Assembly (NCBI RefSeq): GCF_027744825.2
Contig: NC_071334.1
Span: 60,517,437 to 60,581,436, forward strand
Direction of reading: 5' to 3'
DNA length: 64,000 bases
Source of the DNA: Synchiropus splendidus
Taxonomy: Eukaryota > Chordata > Actinopteri > Syngnathiformes > Callionymidae
A program made the position numbers and the translations under genes. The notes below the pieces were generated by a model, which was not told the origin of the DNA, did not search any database, and saw nothing but the letters and a program-made list of their open reading frames with translations. Shown piece by piece: positions 12,993 to 28,764 of this stretch; position 1 is the first letter of the stretch; each line of letters begins with the position of its first letter.

Positions 12993-15921
12993 TATGAATG
13001 CTTGCTTTCCATTTCAATTAGTTGCATGTCACAGTTCCAGTATTCTGTAGCTGTGTGATGATGTGGCTGATAACCCGACCAATTTATATGTCAGATTGCT
13101 TCATTTAACTGTTTAACATGTAACTGTAAGTGTGAAATTGTGGAGACAAAAAGTAGAGCTGAAGCCTCGACTTGGATTGTGATCCTCGATAAGTCTTAAA
13201 AGAGTTTCATTGTGTCAGCCTTGGCTGAATGACTCCGTGTGTAGTCCTGTTCTAATTCAATGTGCTGTATCAGAGAAAGATTTGCTGGAAATGCATCACA
13301 CGCACAGCTCTGTGTGAGGGTACTAAAACCAATTTCATAGTGAATGAAAACTTTCAGACAGAACAAAGCTTGATAGATACGGCTTGAATAAACAGGAACG
13401 GAATTACAGTCTACCGCGTGCACATTTCACTCATCACTCTCTATCTACACATCTAGCGGAGGAGTTCAGCCCAAGGACTAAATGAAACTGGCCCTTCTGT
13501 ACGACTTCACGCCAAAGCTGTGAGGAGAGAATGTTTGCTGAAATGCTAGGCAGGTTGCTTTCATGCCAGCCGGGGGGAGACGACCATCAAAGGGCTGATG
13601 ATGATATTGAAATCGAGTGTGGAAACTGAGAGTTGTGTTTTGGGTTAGTGCCGTGTCAGAGTGGAGGTTGTTTCTGGGACACTGTATTTTACTGGTGAGC
13701 TCTCTGCACAAGCGTGGAACTCACTTCTATAAAAGCACAGTTTTCAGTCCTCCTCAGGATGAACTGAGTCAAAAACAAACTTCTCTTTCTCCTTGTGTGT
13801 TTTAAGGAAGCCACCATAGCCTTTTATATACAAAACATTTCTTTTTGTATTTTGTATTAAACTTAAAAAGGCAACCTTTTTTTCAATTTCAATGTTATCA
13901 GTCAACACAAGTTAAGAAATAGTATGTAAGAGAAAATACATTTCTTGGAACACCTTGTGTCTCAAGGTTATATTTGTTACTATTATTTATATTCTCAAAA
14001 TTAAAATACAAAATTCATGTTTCACTGGCTGTTGTGGAGTGTACACAGACTCATTGGAAAGAGACAAAGAATGAGAAACTTAACTCCCAATATGATATTC
14101 AAGTTTTGTGATTCTGTAGGAATTTCCTGCACTGCAGGAAAGAAACCTTGCACTTCTGCAGTTCTCACCAGGATTTGCTGAAGACTTTCCGGGTGTGAAA
14201 TATAAGCTGTTGAACACAGACATAGACGTATAACTTCCTGCCATTGTGCATAAAGTTTCTGTTCACTAAACCACATCAGTGATCTACAATAGAGACACGC
14301 TGTGTTGCCAGCTCTGAAAGAACCCCACGCTTTGGACTGTCTCCGATATCAAAGTCAGACGCGTTGTAAATCCAAGATCCCTCTAAAAGGGTTAGAATAG
14401 AGTCAACCATTGCTGTCTGCTGGTTTTTCCGGTGATGACAGTTTCATCTTTCACACTCAGTCTGATTTAAAACAACACTAGCTACATTACAGTGGCAGAA
14501 GAAAGATATGTGAAGGAGTCTGAGAAAATGCAGCTCATTCACGGCTTTAATGCTAAAATGCAATGTCATTCAGATTAAAAGGTGGCAGTTCTGAAAGTCT
14601 TTTAAAAGAGCCTTCCAACTCATTAAACTTGGATATTTTTGAAATATGATCAATGAATGGCTGCCATCATGAAGCGGTCAATGTCAGCTGACGGTGAAGG
14701 AAACTGTTTCCCTGAGGTATAAAATAAACATAAAAACCTTGCTACAATTTAAAAGCCAGTAATAAAACCATGAATCATACCACATCAAAATGTTGTATTT
14801 GTCTTTTCCCCGTGTTTTGGCATCCTGTGTCCATGAGCTCAGAGGGCGAACGCTAATAAAAATGCTGCTGTGTGGCTCGGAGTGAAAATTGCCATCAGAG
14901 GGGCCAACAGGGCTCACTTTAAAACAACAACGCTCTAAGCTTCTGGGTGTTAGACTAAATGGTCAAGTGTAATCCCCTCAGCGCTCCACCGGCATTAGCC
15001 GAAATTCCTCAATAATACGCAACATGGTTGTGCGGCGACTCCCGCCTCAGAGGGGGCTGCGACGCTGGAAAGGTCAGAGAGGGGCTCAGACAGACAGGCA
15101 AGCCAGCGAGAGGGCTCAAGTGTGCAAGCGCTTTGTGGAACAAGGCTCCTTTTTTTCTGGAGATTTTAGTCTTGAGTCATTAGGATCCATTTTTTTTTCT
15201 TCAACAACAAACAATGTGGCGGAGCACGACTGAATGTTTGTACAGCTGATTTGTTAAAGCTGCACCTCTCGAGAGGCGTTCGGCTGAGAGGAGGGGCGAA
15301 GGATTCACCTAGGAAGTCTTCACTACTGCGTTTCTACTGCCATCATTTAGTCCAGTTCACGCTATAGCTTCACATAGTGAGTGCTTAATCTCTCACAGAC
15401 AGGACATTTTATTTTAAATAGAATGAAATATCTGTCAGAAATATACTTCTCTTTGTTTGGTGCCAAAATATAAATTGTCATCCATCACTGATTCACAACA
15501 TAAATGTCACGCTTTTTCTTTTTCAATAAAAGTGCCTCCTTCGTTTCAATTCATGAGATCCAACACACTGCAGTTGAGTGACTTAACTGGAAATAATATA
15601 TATAAATATTAATAAAGATGGGTTGTGGGAGAAGACATTCCAGGTCGACATGTGCTTTAACACTGTGTAAAATATCATGTTTCCACATAAAAGGAAGTTA
15701 ATGGAAGGACAGAATATGCTGATAATTTACACTCATGAACACAAATAAAACCCTCCAGAAATCCCTTCGCATCTAAAGAAAACAAACAAACAGAAAATAA
15801 TCCAAAAACATGGACATGTCATCTGAGCAATGAACCACAAAGGTCAGCGTCCATGCCACAGAAATATGGCATGGATTTCAATATAAGGAGGAACAATGTC
15901 CTGATACAGGATTGAACTCAC

Positions 15922-19595
<3,674 letters not shown>

Positions 19596-20310
19596 CGTCT
19601 CCCCGCACGTCCACGCTTCAAACCTGCTTCACGACGCGCGCTCTCGCCCACTGCTCCACGGACGGGTGGACTTTAAAGTCCCATGTGCGCTCGGGACGAG
19701 TGGACTCTGCCGGACAGAGTCATGCTGGCGGGCTTCGCGGGGGGACGTGGACGCCTGATCCACGCGTGTGTGTTCGGAAGAGTTGACGCCGGGTCACGCA
19801 GCCATCGCTTGACACGGTTCCCCCAGTCTCGGCATCGCTTGGTTCTCTGGAGAGAAGTTTGGGGTGGAGGGAGAACGCGCGCACCTGGAGCGAGAAAGTT
19901 CGGAAGAGTGGCGAGCAACACCGATCTCTCTGTCTCTCCGCTACATTAGCATCTCTGTGGAAGCGTGTTGGCGTGGCTCTCTCTCCCCGGCGTGTGCATG
20001 CGAGCATCTCTGTCAGGGACCTTCTCGACCTACCTACCCCCTGTGTTGAGCGACCACCCCTCCCCTCTGTCCTGCGAGGCGAGTCGCCGTCACCGACTTT
20101 GGAAAACGTTTGTTTTATCCCCCTCCACTGAGAAACTTCACCTACCGAAAACTCCCGGTCAATATAGGTTTAAAAGCCAAACGTGAAAGTGAGACAGTGT
20201 GGTTCCAAAACGTGATGATGGCGCTCATGTCGCCTCTCCACAGGAGGCCCCGGGGTCAGTCCGGGGAGCCGGTGGAGATTCCACAGGCAGATTATTGCGA
20301 GAGATTACGC
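19596..20310 (-). promoter_or_regulatory. CpG-rich 5' leader and promoter region of trabd2a
   Basis: The sequence directly upstream of the trabd2a start codon is clearly richer in G+C and CpG than its surroundings, which turn AT-rich after about 20480. This is the usual form of a vertebrate CpG-island promoter. Many short ORFs on both strands here are by-products of the base composition. The transcription start was not located. Extent is by eye. Confidence 0.55.
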
Positions 20311-23300
20311 TCAAACTCGTCACATTAACATGAGAAAGCACGCAATAACAGCGCCCAAATAGAGTCGTCCGCAGTCTGTGGCCCTCATAAATCTCTCCAG
20401 GGGACTGTTTGTCCCGCGTGTCGTGTGGTAGAGTCACTCGAGCGTGTGGACTGACCTAGGTGATGGGCTTCTACCGATCCTTTTGCTGCGTTTATATTAA
20501 AGAAAAAGAAAGAAAACCACACCTGTTGTTTAAAAACAGTGAAAAGAGGAGGCTGGGTTTGTCACAATAACTACGAATTCATATGTAGAACTTCACCTGT
20601 CTTGTTTTTGGCACCACCTAGTGAACATTGATCTGTCTTCACCCATACAGTTTTTTTTTTAATTGGCATCATGCGACACAAACACAGATATCATATAGGC
20701 ATCATTTAAATCAACGTTGCATTATGACTCAAAAGTTAAAGCTGAAATACCAAAAACATCGATTTTAAAATAGACAGATTGGATGGTCTTAATACTTTCC
20801 CCATCAATATCAACGAAACATCTTTATTCTGAAAGTGAATTAATATACTTCATTCAAACATGTTGTGTTTTGAGATATACTGCTTCAGAGAGTGAACTGG
20901 ATATCTACGATACTTTCTACAAAATGAACATTCAAAAAAACTCATATCACTCATATCAATAAATGTGGAAAATTTTAATTAAAAAAAATAGTCTTTTGTT
21001 ATTGATGACAAATGCATTAGGCAACAAGTTTTCCAGTTAAGACGTTCCAGAATGATTTAAGAAAATAGTTGTAATATGTACATTTTAATCCATGATATCG
21101 CTGCAGTTTACACAGAAAGTCAATTTTCCTCGTAACATTTCATCAACTGAAGGATTCCATTAGGCATTGCATTTATTAAATCCTTTAATGTCACTGGTGT
21201 AAAGAATCAGAGTCCTGTTCAGGAATTTATGACAGAGGACGTAAATGGGCTGGGAAACACACAACCGGAACCAAGTGTTCGGATCTGAAACAGAGAGCTA
21301 ACAAAAGTACCAAAAACGCAAGAAATAAAAACACATGTACATAGGGCCGTCAACACGCACGCCTGGAAGACGTAAACTGTCAAATTCAAACACAAAACAC
21401 AGCAGTCAGCACATGCTCGTGAAAGAGTGAAAACAAGAATTGATAACAGAAACTAATGTCATCAATCTCACACAGGAAGGAGGAAAGCACAAGCGAGAAA
21501 CAGAAGATGTGTGGCAGTCTGCACAACTGAAAAGCCTCCAGAAACAAATCACAAGAAGGTGGAACAAACCCGGAGACAAGCGAGGCCAGTATACCACTGC
21601 AGACAGGAAGCTGGAGTGTTTGAGAGCAGGTGTGTTGATGTGGACTTCTGAGTGGCTCCAGCCTTGTGGTATTACCTGTCAAGCTCCCAGAGACATGAGG
21701 GAGGGAAGCTGTCAACAGAAATAAAACCTGAATAAAAGTGAATCACAACAATGGGAACATTTCGGATGCGAGAAAGAATTTAAATGTTTGTTGAACAAGT
21801 CTGCCAGAAAGACAGTAGAGATCACATGCTGCAGATGGCACTACGGTTCAGTGAAATACACCTTCACTTCATCATCGCACCTCTCACTCAGGAAGCATGT
21901 TTGTTTTTAGTTACTTTGACACATCTAACCCATTCTATCTCAATATTTCCCCCTTCACCAGTGTGAGGCGTGACCCTGGTTCAGGCGTGTCCCATGTCGC
22001 GCGCTCCAGGTGGATGGGATTGGGTGCAGGCCCACGACACCAATAGCAAATATTTGGAAGAAAATAAGAGCATAGTTCGAGGAGTTTCGTTTGTGAAAAA
22101 TAGCTAGCGATTTTTTTTTTTCAATCATTCAATTATTTTCAATTTCCATATATCCAATAAAGCGTATTTACTATGGCTAGCGCTCAATATAAAATGGCTT
22201 TATGATTATTTAATCGCAATGAATTGCATTGTGATATATTTGACAGCAGAATGACCAAATAAAAAGTAAAATCTGTCCACATGAGCTGAGCATGCCAAAG
22301 GCAGTGCTCCCGTAATGAGCAAACTCTTTCTCTCTCTCAACATTTTTGGGCTTCTAGCCGGCTCTTTTTTGATCTTAAATGTTCCATCCTTCAGTGCAAG
22401 CTCAGCTGGTCTCCTTCACCATAGATGTTTCGGTTGCCATTGTATCATGTGGTGCCCTGGGAATTGGTGGCTGAAAAACGTCCCAGAGAAAGACGGTTTA
22501 GACGCGATTAAACTGCGATATTTGGATTATTAATGAATAGTATCTGTAGCTAGATAATCGAAATGAGTCTCTTTAAGTCCAAGCTCCGAGTGTTTCTACA
22601 ATCTTCTATCTAGAATGCTTAAAACATCTTGTATTGTTTTTCAGTCGCTACATAATTCAATTCTTCACTTAAATGAGACGTGGGGTGAAGCGGTAATGTG
22701 GGGGTCAGGAACCCCTCCGAGTCAAGAATCCACTAACCACGGGGCGAGGCACCAGAGAGCTGGCTCAGGCTGCAGGAGGTCCTCAATACCACGGTCCAAC
22801 ATGAAACCACCTGGACTGCTTAGATGAGATCCAATAGCGGCAATATCTGAACAACATTAAGTGTGCTGGCATAAACCAGCGCGTCTCAATGGCACTACGG
22901 TGAAGCTACAACGATCATCCCAACAGTGATTCGACTGCGCATCTGTACATTTCCACTTTAAAGTGCCGCTGCTGCTTCGATCAAACAGATCTCCCAAAGA
23001 AGTCTTCAAAAGCTTTTCACAATATGGAAATGAAGACATATGTTTTAAATGGTCTTATTTGATCCGGCAGGTGCCGGCCGGTCTCTTCTTCGCCAGAGCA
23101 ATGGAAAATACTCAATGGTTGTCCAGATGAGTTGATGTGAAACAGTAGTTGGGAAAACATCTCAAACTAATGATGGAATTTAGGTGAGTGTGGTGAGACA
23201 ATAGCGTGCAGCAGGATATACAGACGGAACAAAGCGCTCATCGGGAACAAGACAGCTGTGGAAGTTAAAAATAAAAAAAACATTTGAGTTTGAATTCATG

Positions 23301-24248
23301 ACTTGCATTATCATATGACATGAGCTGCTCTGTGAAACACACATTTATTGAGACTCCAAATACACCCCGCCGCTAATATCCCTGTGTATACATCAGACAG
23401 AGCATCTGCAGTGACATTCCCGTGCGGGCTACACATTCCTCATGATTTTATCATCCAGAAAACCACAGAGGACACAACGTTCAGTCAGCAAGCACGGAGA
23501 CGGTTGATCTTCCAGGAACAACAGCCCATGTGACTCAGTCCATTACATATGGTCGGTCATAGTGGCCACGCTCCGCTTCCTTTACAGCACATCAAACCTC
23601 TGATTGAAAAGACCTGCCACACAAATCTGCAGCCAAACGCTTGGTAAAAGAGGTTAAGTTCATCATCGGTTGAGAAATCTGTTATTACTTGATGTTTGTG
23701 ATGTCATTTTGTAATGCGCTGGTAGTGTCAGGCTGCAGACCTGCATGTTGGAACGCCCCTCTGTTCTCTCTCTCACACCAGCATGGATCTTTTTCTGGTG
23801 TCATTCTGGATGCTCTGACTGAGACCGCCTTTTCAAGGTGTCCAATTCCAACTCAACTGTGTTCAATCTACATCTCTGCTGGATATGTGAAATTCCCTGG
23901 TGAGATTCTAAACTAAATAGATCTGCTGTTTTGAAAAATGACATCCAAAAATACAGGCATTCCCACTTGATGCTATATAGAGGAGAGAGAGAAGCGAAAG
24001 TTCTGAGAAGGAGCTGTGTCGTCGTCGATTTGTATTCTAATCCCAAAGAGTTTGTCTGCACAACCATTCCAAAGAAAAAGCAAAATATAACATTGCAAAT
24101 CAACTTCGAAGCAGTCGGGTTAGCATCAAACTTTTACTGTCACCTGGAACGTAAACATAGGCAAACGTAAGCAAGTGTATGGATATTATTGGTGGAGCGT
24201 CATAGTATGTATATTACTCTCAAAAATATATCACCAGTCCTGTGAAGC

Positions 24249-24512
24249 TTGTGTGTGTGAGCTTGTGTGGGACTGCTTTATCCATTCTTGTGAGGACCGA
24301 GGCTTAGTTAGCAAGTTTAACCCTGACTTTCAGGATGAAAACTTCAAAACAACAAGGTCAATATAAGTCAATATAAGTGGGTTTGAGTTTGGTCAAGAGT
24401 CCTGCCCAAGTTCAGCCATGTGTTTTGGATGGTTAGGTTCAGGGTGAGGAAAGCATGAAAGCCAGTGAGAAACCCCCAAATGTCCCAACAAGGATAGAAA
24501 TCCGAACTGCCT
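24249..24512. repeat. Probable dispersed fish repeat
   Basis: The text runs from gtgtgtgagcttgtgtggga through cttgtgaggaccgaggctta and ggttaggttcagggtgagga to tcccaacaaggatagaaatc. I recall this arrangement (GT-rich start, gaggacc, TTAGGG-like middle, aaggatagaaat end) from a family scattered through fish genomes. It includes a short duplication, gtcaatataagtcaatataa. Family identity is from memory, not a search. Confidence 0.5.
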
Positions 24513-25341
24513 CGACTACATCACCATTGATTCGTAATGTAGTCGCTACATCTTGCTGTGACTTTTCAGATGTGACCATCAAATACAGCACGACCACCGA
24601 TGATGTCAGGGAGCCAAACCGGTGGCCTCAGAATGGCTCATGTTCTCGGTGACTGAGTTGTGTCTCAGCAAATGTCACTGTTAAGTCTGCAACTAGAAAG
24701 GCAGCCGTGAGACTGTGAGACAGAGCAGCTGTTTTCCCCTCACACTCTGGTTTGTTTTTTATCCACTGCCTTTGGCTTACATTCGCTGCCTCTCGAATCC
24801 ACGCAAAGAGCTCAATCGGGCAACTGGTGTCAATCTTAAACAATTCTGCTAGAGTCGGATAGTGTCTGCCCTCAAGCGACGGCGCATTTACACTGTCATT
24901 CTGTCGTTTCTTGAGGGCCAAACCCAACTGCACGAGTGGACTCCAGTGGGTTTTATTTCAGTGGCCACAAATCCATCACCGTACAAAGATCAATGTGATT
25001 CCAGCTCCAGATGTCCACCCCCACATTTGCGCTCGGTGTTGAAGTAATTACAGAAATATTCCGCTGAGAGGAAACTTGAGCAAATAAGAGCCGTCATTTA
25101 CCCTAATGAAAGAGCGTTTCATTATTCCCTTATAACCTTGTTCCAGTCCGACACAGAGAGCTGCACGACACTTTCAATTTACATGTCAATACTATTAGGA
25201 GGGCGGAGGTGTGATAACACAAGGCTCTCATTGATACACACGCGCACCCTCAGTCGCACACACACACATTCTAATCATGTGGCGTTCCAGCACTCTGACC
25301 GGAGCCCGCAACACACACATGCTCACACATGGCATTAGAGG

Positions 25342-25363
25342 AACACACACACACACACACACA
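25342..25363. repeat. (CA)n microsatellite
   Basis: A short CA run of about 22 bases, with further CA-rich sequence just upstream near 25255-25320. Confidence 0.9.
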
Positions 25364-25996
25364 TTTCAAAGCACATTTCCGTAATGTGTTCAATGAAACC
25401 CAGGCGAGTGAAACTGGACCCTGGCGGTCACTGACACGGCGCAGAAATAAGACAGACTGTCTCTTTAAGGCTGATTGGACCTCTTAGATCAGACTCAAGA
25501 GGCAGTGTGACTGACAGCTCCTGCTGTCAGGAGTTTGACATTCATCAAAGGAGAACACAGAGGTCAAGTTGGGACACTGTTGTTCCTGCAGTCGAATTAT
25601 GTATTCCTCTGTCTCCTGCTGCTGCTCCCAACACTTGGAGTTGAGTGACAGATTGCATTAGGAGAACACAAACACATATTTCTTTCCTTCACCAGAACCG
25701 CCAAGGCTTTTATTACACAGCCACGAGAAATTCCGTTCGTCTTCTGGTGCGTTCATCATCCCTGAGGGTGAGCGAAACGTGCGCGACATTAATCATCAAC
25801 CGCGATTTTAGGCTTCACAGCAAACCTGGCAACCCTTCAGGAAACTGAGTTTTTCATTTCTCCACTGACAGATCAGTGCAGTCACTAATCCGAAAACACA
25901 CTGCATCTCTGGGCCAGTTGCTCAGTTTAGTAGGTGCAGCAGATGATTTTACCAACATAACTCCCTGGACACTGTTTCGGGAAGCTTCATGAAGCC

Positions 25997-26264
25997 TCAT
26001 TTTCAGAGCCCACGAGTTGATTCTCCGCTCTAGAATCTTTGGTTTTCAAGAGCTATGGTACCTCACATTGTTTCTAAAATAGACCTCTGATATTGAAGCC
26101 AATGCTCCATGAAGCTTCTTGAAACAGCATTGAAGGGTGGATGGGATTTCATGAAAGCGTCCTAATTTTCAGATGCTGCAGATGGCACTGTTGTATAAAT
26201 CTTTCAATAAGTATTTCAATAATTTTTAAACCAAGAGCACCACCTACTGAAGCTCTGAAAATGA
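25997..26264. repeat. Inverted repeat, possible decayed MITE
   Basis: tcattttcagagc at 25997-26009 is the exact reverse complement of gctctgaaaatga at 26252-26264. Both sit beside ttcatgaagcctcat-like text, which recurs several times within and around the 268-bp unit. No clear target duplication was found. Confidence 0.4.
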
Positions 26265-28055
26265 ACACACGGTTTCATGAAGCCTCATCTATCCATGAGC
26301 ACTGACTGAATGAAGCTCCATCAGTCCATCACTATGATGTTTGAAGACACACTTATGCAGTAGTGTGAGACCATAAAAAAGTCTGCAGTTCTGACCCCGC
26401 CACCTGAGCGGGTCATTATACAGTCACAAACAAGGCACCCCTTCCTGGCATTGGTGGCTCCTAGTTATATGTGAGAACACAGAGATCACGGTGGTAATAA
26501 CACCTAGCGGGGTCAAGTTCTTAAAAACAACAAGGCACTTCCATTCAAGTAAAAGTGGTAACTGATTAAACGCTACTTATTTAAAGGACCACAGGAAGGA
26601 AGGTGGGAGCCAACGGCAATTAAAGTGAAGACCATCTAAGTGTAGATGGTATGTGGCTCTGACCACAGCTCCACCAGGACATTCAGGATTCCAGGAAGCA
26701 CTTGTGACCACCGACACCAGTCCTGCTTTGATGTTCTGACTAACCACTCGGTCACATGCACAGACAGACTGTGCGCTATCCAGCTTTAATATCATGTTTC
26801 TGCAACGTGAAGCTGCAGATGTTTAGAAGAAGCACGTAAGTGGGCTGAGTATTAAAAACAAGAAGGACGCGGTTTGCACTCTGCGTGGACATTTTCAGGC
26901 GGGAGTGTTTGCTTGTGTTGGAAGGTCTGAGATTAGAGCGGATGAGGATTACTGTAAACTGCACGTCCAGGTTGTTAGAGGCATCACCTCCAATTATTCT
27001 GAAGAGAATCAGAGAGGAGATAGATGTGAGTAATACTAACAAATATTTGATCACAGGCTCCAGTCTGGAGTTTATTTTCATGGTACAGGGCGTAGAATTC
27101 TTGTTTACAAAACAGTCTACAGACCCCGAGAGTTAAAAATGACGAGAGACAATCTCTAAATGGCGCTTTGATCGACGCAACGGTCGAGCAAGAACTAACT
27201 TCAGTTCTTCTTTGTGCACCTCCTGTTTTCGGAAGATCTCATTTGCAGTTTTGGAAACACGAGTGGCGTGTTTTTATTGACTCTGGACTTCTGCCGTGAC
27301 ATGTCAGGAGGAGGCCGCCACAGGCCAAGGTTACAGAGACAAAAAGAAGCTCTCAGGAACGAAGAGGGCTCCGTAAGTGATACGGGGAAGTTCCTGTGTC
27401 CGAGCCTCCAGGGAGATCCAGGTCCAGTTTTCATCGGAAGACGCCTTTTTACAGAGTCGGTTCAGACTAAACGACACTGACTATTCAACACTGATTGGAC
27501 ATAACAGTTACCAGTACCACCCAAAAGTGCTGTTTGTCAAGTATTTATTTTACTGAAGTACTTAACTTTTTAACTCGAAACATCAAGAGAAGGTAGTGTT
27601 TGACCTTCAAGTTATAAGGGAGGAAACACATGTCAAATTCAAAGCCGAAATCCAGTGCACCTGGGGCCCCAGAGCAACAACTACAATATGACTTACAATA
27701 AATAATTTGGAGTAAATACAACATGATTGCTCAATATTAAATCATAAAGTAAAAATGTCCTTTGGTTGCTAGAAACTTTAATCTGTTTGAATGAGACGTG
27801 TCACACAGATGGTTGTCATAGGAACAGAAGCACAAAGCATATGATAAGTGAATAAATAATTCACAAATGTATGAAAATTATCCCCCGGACAAACAAAGAA
27901 CACGTATTGCATGTTGCATTTTATTCGTGAGACTTTGGGATGTGTTTCGTGGATTATTTTATGTGGTTGTGAGTGAAACAACAGCTGTAGAAGGCAAGGA
28001 GTCCTCTTTTCAGACAAGCAATTGTTGAGGTATGTAGTGTCGCATATTGATGTCA

Positions 28056-28172
28056 CAATCAGAATCAGCTCGCCAATGTCAGTAAGGAGCCCACCAAGTC
28101 GGAAGATGCTTCAGTACCTTGTGCAATAATGGACAAAAATAAATAAATAAAAGAATAAAAATAAAAAATAAT
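28056..28172 (-). mobile_element. LINE 3' end (L2/CR1-like), copy D
   Basis: Read on the minus strand it ends cttggtgggctccttactga, then a short spacer and attctgattgtg, matching the 3' end of the element at 9187-9453 in the opposite orientation. The T/A-rich stretch before it also corresponds. It is a 5'-truncated relic. Confidence 0.6.
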
Positions 28173-28764
28173 AGAAGTTTTTTTTTTTTTTTTTTTGACT
28201 GCTCCTGAAGAGAACAGTTCACAAGATAGATTTAGTTCAGACCATGACTGTTTGGTCAAAAATGACAAAAGAATGTTGGTGAATGTTTCAGCCTGCACAA
28301 ATATGTATGGCGCTTTACCTGTGTCACTTATTTCCAGCCGTCCCTCATCTCATTCATGGAACTCCAGGCTCTCGGGAGGCTGGCGCCGTGAGAGCAGACA
28401 GGTCAGGAGACGACTCACGCACAAGGTAAAATAAGAGACAGCAATTCACCTTGATGTTTCTGAGGAGGGAACTAGCTCGCCTGTCAGAAAACCCTGGTGA
28501 ACATCGGCAGACGCCACACACGGATGCAAGTAGTGTTGAAACAGCGCCATCTTTCTGTGCAGCTGCCACATATCATCTAGAGCAGTGGGCCTCCTTGAGG
28601 GCCGCAAGAAGTGTTTTTTGTTTTACGCCTTTGGAAAGGTTAAGAACCCCTGATCTACAGGAAGACTGCAAAAATAAAAAAACAAATGATCAATAACTCA
28701 ATGCAACAATATTGTTTTTAAACAAACAACCAAAAAAAAAACCCACAAAGTTAAGTAAAGAACC

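Larger units (their letters stand above)
1..15921 (-). other. Presumed trabd2a intron 2 (no coding exon recognised)
   Basis: No ORF in this stretch resembles a known protein, and the next conserved TIKI exon (the segment after NGLNFSQ) was not found on the minus strand. The most economical reading is one large intron continuing beyond the left edge. It contains a complete hAT-type MITE, a short hairpin MITE, an L2/CR1-like LINE 3' end and four microsatellites, annotated separately. The rest looks like unique AT-rich non-coding DNA. Confidence 0.6.
20311..28764. other. Intergenic region between trabd2a and hook3
   Basis: Both flanking genes are on the minus strand. ORFs of 60-109 codons occur here, but none shows a recognisable domain or a plausible splice partner. 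The stretch contains a dispersed fish repeat, a 13-base-arm inverted repeat, a CA tract and a LINE 3' end, listed separately. I see no gene in it. Confidence 0.6.

Noticed and set aside
24628..24933. A 101-codon minus-strand ORF
   Set aside because: No recognisable domain, no splice partner, and it lies next to a dispersed repeat; more likely chance.
28565..28660. gcagtgggcctccttgaggg ... aagaacccctgatct, possible hAT-like terminal text
   Set aside because: It resembles wording seen near some hAT repeats, but no inverted partner or duplication could be defined.
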